DNA of 41,251 nt, taken from NCBI GenBank assembly GCA_903957365.1, contig CAJBPB010000029.1:1-41251 (forward strand), in the 5' to 3' direction. The translations under genes and the position numbers were made by a program. Below, piece by piece: positions 35,158 to 41,251 of the stretch. Source of the DNA: an uncultured Bacteroidota bacterium. GTDB lineage: Bacteria > Bacteroidota > Bacteroidia > Bacteroidales > F082. The notes under the pieces were generated by a model. It saw only the letters and a program-made list of their open reading frames with translations. It was not told where the DNA came from and ran no database searches. The first letter of the stretch is position 1, and each line of letters starts with the position of its first letter.

Positions 35158-36123
35158 TTAATACTTAGTTAATTTACGCTGAACCGACCAATCATTGCCA
35201 GTTATTATGATTAAATAAATCCCATTAGGAAATGAACAAACGTTGATTGAGTTTTCATCCCTTTCAATTTCAGTTTTCAGAATACATTCTCCAACATAAG
35301 TAAATACATGAATTTTGGCACTTCCAGTCTCAATACCAGATATGGAAATTCTTTCCTTTGCAGGGTTAGGATAAATTTGGTAATAATCTTCTACGCGTTC
35401 CACATTTACTTTTGTTACTGTTGAATCACTCAAACAACGAACAGAACTACCAACAGTATTTTCGCAACCATATGCATACACATAGCTTTTATTATAACCA
35501 GTATTCCGATCCAGGCAATTTGACCTTAATAACTCTGTAGAAGTCCAAAAGTAGCAATAGTCGACAAGGTTAAAAAAAGTTCCGTTGTGATCACGGCTGC
35601 CTGCCGGAAGGGCTGTAAAACCTGAATTATTATTACTTGTTTGATCGTTACCTACATTTCCTGGAGTATTTGATATTTTCCAGCCTGAAGTTGTAGCTAT
35701 TGATTTGGCAATATCGTTTCCTCTTCCTTGATAGCCAAAGCCATTATTGGCAAGGTAATCCGTCAATGTTTCCCATTCTGCATCTGTTGGAACATGCATA
35801 TCTGTTGGACATAATTTACGAGAGTCTACAAGAGCGTACCAATTGTAAAGTTTGCCAAATGCTACTCCATTATCAGGTATATTTTCATAGTCACAGCAGG
35901 CCCCTGTGGTGCTTTTGTTCCATTCTGTGTCGTTGGTAACATTTGGAATTTGATCTCCATTGTTATAGTGAACTACTTTTAAATTTTCCTTCATCCAAAC
36001 TTGATTGCCAATGGTGATTGTATTATAAACATTACCATCAAAATCAGTCACTGTCTGCGCAGGTAGATCAGAAAGAAGTATTTTTAATCCGGTTAATACT
36101 AACAATGCTTTTTTCATAATCAT
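35158..36123 (-). CDS. FISUMP-domain protein with T9SS C-terminal tail
   Basis: 321 aa. A signal peptide (about 1-22, ending near LPAQ) is followed by the FISUMP domain (TIGR02145) at about 23-235 with its marks TDFDGNVYNTITIGNQVWMK, ENLKVVHYNNGDQIPNV, LYNWYALVDSRKLCPTDMHV, PTDAEWETLTDYL, SGFTALPAGSRD, FWTSTE and SVRCLSD. A Por-secretion tail follows (DYYQIYPNPAKERISISG to IYLIIITGNDWSVQRKLTKY). It is thus exported through the Sec system and then T9SS, and anchored or released at the surface. It is close in sequence to the next gene (36172-37134) and clearly a paralog. Confidence 0.88.
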   Translation of the reverse strand: MIMKKALLVLTGLKILLSDLPAQTVTDFDGNVYNTITIGNQVWMKENLKVVHYNNGDQIPNVTNDTEWNKSTTGACCDYENIPDNGVAFGKLYNWYALVDSRKLCPTDMHVPTDAEWETLTDYLANNGFGYQGRGNDIAKSIATTSGWKISNTPGNVGNDQTSNNNSGFTALPAGSRDHNGTFFNLVDYCYFWTSTELLRSNCLDRNTGYNKSYVYAYGCENTVGSSVRCLSDSTVTKVNVERVEDYYQIYPNPAKERISISGIETGSAKIHVFTYVGECILKTEIERDENSINVCSFPNGIYLIIITGNDWSVQRKLTKY

Positions 36124-36171
36124 AACTATTGAAATGTCAAATATTAATTACGATTCGTTCCTGATTCATGG

Positions 36172-37134
36172 CTAATCCTTTGATAATATATAATGAGATT
36201 CCCATCCCTTTCCTGTTAGTTTCAATAAATAAATCCCATCTGATAATGAACTGATATCAATTAAATTTGTACCACTGATTTTTTCCATACATATTACACA
36301 TTGTCCAACGGTATTAAATACTTGAATTTTTGCACTTTTTGACTCCCTGAAGTCAATATGGATTCGATTTTTTGCAGGATTGGGATATATTTGATAATAA
36401 TTACCGAATTCATTATCAATAACATGAGATACTGTAGAATCACTTACACAACGTACAGAAAAACCATTTGGGTTACCACTGCAGAAATAACTTGTAACAA
36501 GACCACTATTATAGGCTATCCCCCAATCATAAGAACAGCCTGCATTAAATTCGGTAGATGTCCACCAATAGCCATAACCTCCAACGCTGGAAAATGTACC
36601 ATAATTGCTTCGGTACCCACCAGGAAGAGCTGTGAAACCACTACTGTTATTGCTTGTCTGGTCATTACCAACCTGCCCTGCAATTGAGGATGGAGTCCAA
36701 CCTGAAGTTGCTGCCATCGATTTCCCAATGTTATTTGGTAAACCATCGAAGCCATAGCCATTGTTTATAAGATAACCGGTTAATATTATCCAATCATCAT
36801 TTGTAGGCACATGCCAACTTGTTGGGCATAAATTGCGAGAGTCTACAGCTGCATACCAATTATAAATTTTGCCATAAATGACACTATAGTCACTATTGTT
36901 TTCATATTCACAATACGCCCCTGAATTCAAACTGCTCCATTCAGAGCCATTTGTCACGTTAGGTAACATTTCACCATTATTATAGTGTGTTGCATTTAGA
37001 TTTTCCTTTAACCAAATTTGAGTACCAATAGTTACAGTATTGTAACTATTACCATCGTAATCGGTTACAGTTTGGGCTTGATTGTTAATCAATAGAAAAA
37101 CGATTCCGAAAATCAGTAAAATTGTTTTTTTCAT
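36172..37134 (-). CDS. FISUMP-domain protein with T9SS C-terminal tail (paralog)
   Basis: 320 aa, with a signal peptide (MKKTILLIFGIVFLLINNQAQ-like start) and the same architecture as the protein encoded at 35158-36123: FISUMP domain with TDYDGNSYNTVTIGTQIWLK, ENLNATHYNNGEMLPNV, GKIYNWYAAVDSRNLCPTSW, HVPTNDDWIILTGYL, SSGFTALPGGYRSN, YWWTSTEF and FSVRCVSDS, then a T9SS tail (YYQIYPNPAKNRIHIDF to LLKLTGKGW). Conserved cysteines match. The pair arose by tandem duplication. Ligand unknown; such proteins are typically numerous in one genome. Confidence 0.88.
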   Translation of the reverse strand: MKKTILLIFGIVFLLINNQAQTVTDYDGNSYNTVTIGTQIWLKENLNATHYNNGEMLPNVTNGSEWSSLNSGAYCEYENNSDYSVIYGKIYNWYAAVDSRNLCPTSWHVPTNDDWIILTGYLINNGYGFDGLPNNIGKSMAATSGWTPSSIAGQVGNDQTSNNSSGFTALPGGYRSNYGTFSSVGGYGYWWTSTEFNAGCSYDWGIAYNSGLVTSYFCSGNPNGFSVRCVSDSTVSHVIDNEFGNYYQIYPNPAKNRIHIDFRESKSAKIQVFNTVGQCVICMEKISGTNLIDISSLSDGIYLLKLTGKGWESHYILSKD

Positions 37135-37211
37135 TTCGCCTTTAATAAAATTTTAAAAATTACATAAACAATTGATTCACTACTTATTATATTTTAAGTG
37201 ATCTTTAAACA

Positions 37212-38621
37212 TTAATTTAATACAATAATCTTTTTTGTATAAATTCTTTTCCCATTACTCAAATTGACAATGTATAGTCCATTTTTTAAAAAACTTACAT
37301 CAATCAATTTGAAGCCGCTTTCAAAAAAACTTAGATTTTCCTCACGATACACTCTCTGACCTGAAGTATTTATAATTTGAATGTCGAAATCAATATTTTT
37401 ACCGGCAGGCATTTTGATTTCAAGTTTATCCTGTATCGGATTCTGGCTGATAGTAATATCATTTTCATCAAATTCATTCACCCCTGAATTTGACACCTCA
37501 GAAAGAGTAGTAATGTCGGCCATATATATATTTTGTAAGGAATTTACCAAGGTTACCCAGGCAAAGTAATTCCCTGAAAATCTTGGTACATAATACATAG
37601 TATTGATTGAGATACAGTTAGGGCATATATCAAGATATTTGATTTTTTCAGTGGAAATATCATATACTCCAAGTGATGAAAACCCTGGATAAGATGATTC
37701 ATTGTATCTAAGCCAAACGATAGTATTACCAGATATAGAAGGGGTGCAAAAATATATGTTTGAATTATCCGATGATTCAAGCAGGTGTTTTGTATCGCCA
37801 TCAAAATACCAGACTTCGTAACCACTGCCTGCATGATTGATATTCTCAGGTTTTTCCAGCCAGACAACTTTGTTACCCTCCAATACAGTTGAAGCATTGA
37901 AATAACCTGATTGGGGAATAGCTATTCTATTCGTATTCAATTGGATGGTAGTTGTGCCATCATAAAAATACAGGTTAACATTTTCCGATGAGGACCCCTT
38001 TACAAAAATAACCTTGTTATCAGATATTTGGAAATATTTTATTTCCAAACCTGCATCATTAGATAAAGGAATGGTTATGACAGCCGAACCATCAAATATT
38101 TTTAAATCAGCCCCATCATCCCAAACAACATTGTTCTGATCAAGATCAATTGTCCAAGGTGTCCCTCCGGATGTTGGGGTTGATACAAAGGAACCATTAG
38201 TGAATAATTTGATATTGCCTCCGGGAGCGAAAAATGCGATATTATCGCCGGAAATAGCAGGACTATATCCTTCAGGCTCAAAAAGACTTGTTGATGAGCC
38301 ATCATAATACATGATGTTTGGATAGGAATAAGAAGACACTTTCATATAAACAACTTTTCCGTTGTCAATATCAAAATTATTCATAACAGTTCTCCCTTCT
38401 CCTATATCAGTTGTCACTCCTGTTGATCCCTTATATAACATCACATGATGAACAGGTGGAACGCCAATTTCTGTTGTACTTTCACTCCAGACTACATCAT
38501 TTTGTGAAATTTTGAAATTATCAAAAAAGTTCGGATCATTGGTGATTTTGATTACCTGCGATTTACAATCAGCAATAACCATCAGATAAAATAAAGCAAA
38601 TACAAACGTAAATTTTTTCAT
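37212..38621 (-). CDS. Exported repeat protein (propeller-like) with T9SS tail
   Basis: 469 aa. Signal peptide (FTFVFALFYLMVIADC, with a possible lipobox IADC). Residues about 22-375 contain seven or so repeats around 45-55 residues long with a W/F-x-x-D/G pattern (ISQNDVVWSESTTE, IDNGKVVYMKVSS, ISGDNIAFFAPGG, LDQNNVVWDDGAD, ISDNKVIFVKGSS, LEGNKVVWLEKPE, ISGNTIVWLRYNE), consistent with a TolB-like beta-propeller. The C-terminal T9SS tail runs from ISQNPIQDKLEIKMP to GKRIYTKKIIVLN. Surface or secreted; no catalytic residues recognised. Confidence 0.82.
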   Translation of the reverse strand: MKKFTFVFALFYLMVIADCKSQVIKITNDPNFFDNFKISQNDVVWSESTTEIGVPPVHHVMLYKGSTGVTTDIGEGRTVMNNFDIDNGKVVYMKVSSYSYPNIMYYDGSSTSLFEPEGYSPAISGDNIAFFAPGGNIKLFTNGSFVSTPTSGGTPWTIDLDQNNVVWDDGADLKIFDGSAVITIPLSNDAGLEIKYFQISDNKVIFVKGSSSENVNLYFYDGTTTIQLNTNRIAIPQSGYFNASTVLEGNKVVWLEKPENINHAGSGYEVWYFDGDTKHLLESSDNSNIYFCTPSISGNTIVWLRYNESSYPGFSSLGVYDISTEKIKYLDICPNCISINTMYYVPRFSGNYFAWVTLVNSLQNIYMADITTLSEVSNSGVNEFDENDITISQNPIQDKLEIKMPAGKNIDFDIQIINTSGQRVYREENLSFFESGFKLIDVSFLKNGLYIVNLSNGKRIYTKKIIVLN

Positions 38622-38701
38622 AGTTTTCAGTTTTAAGTTTGCTGTTTGAACAAGTTTAGTCCTTTACAAAAAACCATAAGTATGAATTTAAAATATTTGA
38701 T

Positions 38702-39955
38702 TTAATCTTTCACACATCTGACACTAAATCCATATTCTTTATAACCATAACCGTTTATAATAATATCCTCACTTATACTTGAAAGACTACGGAGCCAAAC
38801 ATAATACTGAAGATTTTCGGTCGCTGTCCACCAAAAAGCATGGTCTGACAGATCGCTGAATGAGCCATCACTGAAACGACCACCACCGGGAAGCCCGGTA
38901 AAACCAATTTCGTTGGTTGCTAAAAAATTTGGCTGTTCCCAATGCAATGTTCCGGTTTCCTTTAGCTTTGAACCAGCGCCATCTACACCACCCAAAGTAA
39001 CTGCGAGCAGATTCCAGTCTTCGTGTGTTGGCACCCTCCAGCCTACCGGAGCAAGCTTTCCAGTATTAACAGCAAACCAATTGTACAGAGCTCCGTAAGT
39101 ATCTTTATAGGTATCAGGATCATTTTCGTACCAACAATACGCCGGAGTACTCAAATACATCCAAACCTCACCATCAGTAACCAGTGGAATGGAGATTCCA
39201 TCATTGAATCTGGTTGATTTCAGGTTCTCAACCATCCATATCTGTGTTCCTATAGTAACTGTAGAATAATTATTTCCATCGCTGTCTGTGCATGTAACAA
39301 AGTTGAATGTTATTGTTTTACTGATGATTGGTATATCCGTAATTACAGTACCATATTGATCTGTAATCCCTTTGTACAATAAGATATCTCCGGTTGTGTA
39401 TGCCATTTCAATTACTTCGGAAATATTTTTTAACTGATCGCTATTTGCTGTAATACCAGAAGAAACATACTCAATATTAAACACTTTCTGCACTTTTTGC
39501 TGACTAACCAATTTTGCAGAATAGTGAAAGGATGTTCCTGCAATTTCAATAAAATAAATCCCCTGTCCAATAGATGCAATGCGAAAACTGTGTGTTCCTG
39601 TAGTCAAATATTTGCTTATTTGACAGACAGTCTTGCCAGTCAAATCTGTAACGGTAATCACAACATCACCTATTTCTGGAGTTACAAATGATAAAATGGA
39701 TGCATCCGTTATTGGGTTTGGATAAATTCGCACCACATCTTCTCTATCATCGTTCTTATTTATTCCAACAGCGGAAGTCAGGTGTAAAATATCGTCACCA
39801 TTCAGAGTAACGGATATGCCACTAGATAAATTAGTAACCAGTACGGTATTCACTTCAGATGTCTCACCAGTTCCATCAAAACTAATCAGATAGTCCTGAG
39901 CTGGCATTTTCATCACACTTAGCATAATGAAAAACACAATAATTGCTGTTTTCAT
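38702..39955 (-). CDS. FISUMP protein with internal T9SS-like domain
   Basis: 417 aa, signal peptide (about 1-19). A Por-secretion-tail-like domain (VVRIYPNPITDASILSFVTP to IYFIEIAGTSFHYSAKLV) lies in the N-terminal half at about residues 75-155 and is followed by a linker (TGDILLYKGITDQYGTVITD). The FISUMP domain (CTDSDGNNYSTVTIGTQIWM, ENLKSTRFNDGISIPLV, LYNWFAVNTGKLAPVGWRVP, GFTGLPGGGRF, FWWTATEN, FSVRCVKD) closes the protein. The domain order is the reverse of the neighbouring FISUMP genes, and no tail lies at the C-terminus. Internal tails of this kind occur in other Bacteroidota FISUMP proteins, so this is likely a real architecture, but whether it is a T9SS substrate is open. Confidence 0.85.
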   Translation of the reverse strand: MKTAIIVFFIMLSVMKMPAQDYLISFDGTGETSEVNTVLVTNLSSGISVTLNGDDILHLTSAVGINKNDDREDVVRIYPNPITDASILSFVTPEIGDVVITVTDLTGKTVCQISKYLTTGTHSFRIASIGQGIYFIEIAGTSFHYSAKLVSQQKVQKVFNIEYVSSGITANSDQLKNISEVIEMAYTTGDILLYKGITDQYGTVITDIPIISKTITFNFVTCTDSDGNNYSTVTIGTQIWMVENLKSTRFNDGISIPLVTDGEVWMYLSTPAYCWYENDPDTYKDTYGALYNWFAVNTGKLAPVGWRVPTHEDWNLLAVTLGGVDGAGSKLKETGTLHWEQPNFLATNEIGFTGLPGGGRFSDGSFSDLSDHAFWWTATENLQYYVWLRSLSSISEDIIINGYGYKEYGFSVRCVKD

Positions 39956-40069
39956 GTTTTTTAGTATTAATTGTTCGCATTTTCAGATTATCTGATTAAT
40001 CATTAAACAATATTTTTAAAAGCATGTATTTTGAAGAAGAAGTCACCTTACAATCTATCTGGATTGTTT

Positions 40070-40954
40070 TTAATCAGCACTATTCATTTTGAGTTGCATA
40101 TTTTTTCCAGTCAGATGAAATTTAGTGCATTGTCCTTTGACGATATTTATACTTCCTTGCCAGATATAACTGCTACATTCAGCAGTAAACCCATAGTTAC
40201 CAGGCTCTTTTGTAATCGTCACACAACCTGACGCACCGCATTCAGGAGCTCCGGAGGGATAATATACAGAAATTGTACCAACAGCACTCCCATCTACAGT
40301 TACGCTAACCGGTCCACAACCATAATCCTGCGATGTATAAAATACACCATCACCTGTAGTTTGTCCGCCATTCGCTTCAAGAGAACCACTATAGGCACAC
40401 CAATCTCCAACATTATAACTTGCAGAAGCTTTTGTATATATTGTGACGGATTTACAATTTACCAGATTACCGGTTGTCTGATCTAAGGTTCCTGAAAGAA
40501 CAAATGCGGTTTCAGCACCATTTGAAAGCGCATTTATCATCCAAATAGTAAAGTTTAAATCAGAACCTGTGATATATGCCCCTTTACCATCTGCAAATAG
40601 ATTTGGGGAAATTTGTTCTGCAAATGAGATATTTCCTCCGGATGTTTGGTCATAAAATCTACAAATGGTAGTCATATTATAACCAATATAAGGTGTTAAA
40701 TTCCCAGTCGCATCATAACATTTCATTGGGGTTGTTGAAAATGTGCCCTCCAAAGACGGAGGTGCACTGCCATTAAAGGTGTAAATTCCGGCCTGCAATA
40801 ATACATCTTGCACTGTACCATTATTCTGAACCGGATTACCTGTATTATCATTTGTATCATTCGCATCGGACGCTTCATCACAACTGTTTGTGAGAAATAA
40901 AACAATTCCGATAATAAGTATTGGTAAAACCCAGATTGATTTTTTTGTTTTCAT
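40070..40954 (-). CDS. Lipoprotein of unknown function
   Basis: 294 aa. Signal with lipobox LTNSC (Cys25), then an acidic, Asn-rich spacer (DEASDANDTNDNTG). The mature part is beta-rich with many Gly and Ser; the last third has six cysteines (CGPVSVTV, APECGASGCVTI, ECSSYIW, GQCTKF), likely for disulfides. No T9SS tail and no known domain recognised. It follows a long upstream region with a consensus promoter (41175-41205) and is the first of the minus-strand surface-protein cluster. Confidence 0.72.
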   Translation of the reverse strand: MKTKKSIWVLPILIIGIVLFLTNSCDEASDANDTNDNTGNPVQNNGTVQDVLLQAGIYTFNGSAPPSLEGTFSTTPMKCYDATGNLTPYIGYNMTTICRFYDQTSGGNISFAEQISPNLFADGKGAYITGSDLNFTIWMINALSNGAETAFVLSGTLDQTTGNLVNCKSVTIYTKASASYNVGDWCAYSGSLEANGGQTTGDGVFYTSQDYGCGPVSVTVDGSAVGTISVYYPSGAPECGASGCVTITKEPGNYGFTAECSSYIWQGSINIVKGQCTKFHLTGKNMQLKMNSAD

Positions 40955-41174
40955 AGCTATTAATTTTAAGTAATCAGTTGTTTTTAAAATCTTTTATACA
41001 ACGAAAAACAGTACTCTGGTTTAAAAAAGGATGCTCCAGTCAATAATTTCAATAAAACTTTAAAGATCAAGGAACTAACATAACAATTATTTGTACAATT
41101 CAGCTTACCTGAAGATTAAACATTACTATGCGATACTACCTTACTTAACTTTTTAAATATTAATTGCTTTCAAT

Positions 41175-41205
41175 CAAAAATAGTATCGTTTATGTTTTTT
41201 TCAAA
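41175..41205 (-). promoter_or_regulatory. Consensus Bacteroidota promoter upstream of the surface-protein cluster
   Basis: On the minus strand a TTTG (41205-41202) lies 19 bp before TATTTTTG (41182-41175), matching the -33 TTTG and -7 TAnnTTTG elements with normal spacing. It lies about 220 bp before the lipoprotein start, so the transcript would have a long leader or begin another gene beyond the window. Confidence 0.45.
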
Positions 41206-41251
41206 GTAATATATACTGATTTTTTCAAATTTAATTGAATTTACAATTTCT

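Overview
The window comes from a member of the Bacteroidota, probably Bacteroidales or a related order. The evidence is a SusC-type TonB receptor, PKD lipoproteins, Por-secretion (T9SS) C-terminal tails, FISUMP-domain surface proteins, the rpmG-DUF4295-ftsY-rimO block and promoter boxes of the TAnnTTTG type. It is chromosomal; no rRNA, tRNA, CRISPR array or recognisable transposase was seen.

Layout. 1-3286 (minus): the N-terminal part of a SusC-like receptor, cut by the window edge, and a two-PKD lipoprotein, separated by a terminator. 3554-18764 (minus): a complete 14-subunit NADH:quinone oxidoreductase operon (nuoA to nuoN, with nuoC and nuoD fused), interrupted between nuoI and nuoJ by a four-helix-bundle (23S rRNA intervening-sequence type) gene flanked by inverted arrays of 8-bp repeats. 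18964-22148 (minus): a DUF2750 protein, an ABC-F ATPase and a MORN_2-repeat exported protein. 22686-25623 (minus): rpmG, DUF4295, ftsY and rimO; the ftsY-rimO gap is filled by an unbroken array of 27 heptamers followed by a second, different heptamer array. 25808-27202 (minus): dNTP triphosphohydrolase. 27762-27958: a probable small broken gene.

27991-31945 (plus, the only plus-strand gene block): an unknown membrane-anchored helical protein, an RsbW-like ATPase fused to GNAT acetyltransferase folds, and, 14 bp downstream, an acetylpolyamine-amidohydrolase/HDAC-type deacetylase. The last two form a likely acetylation writer/eraser pair. 32164-34131 (minus): a SULT-like sulfotransferase and a membrane-anchored DsbA-like thiol oxidoreductase in an operon, behind a small Cys- and Tyr-rich lipoprotein. 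34319-40954 (minus): a run of exported proteins comprising two lipoproteins, three FISUMP proteins and one repeat protein with a T9SS tail.

Most interesting points: (1) an IVS-like element, with complementary repeat arms around a four-helix-bundle gene, inside the mRNA of the respiratory complex I operon, and an orphan heptamer array between ftsY and rimO; (2) the HATPase-GNAT plus polyamine-deacetylase pair; (3) the sulfotransferase/DsbA-like/lipoprotein neighbourhood. All functions are inferred from sequence motifs read by eye; no database search was run.
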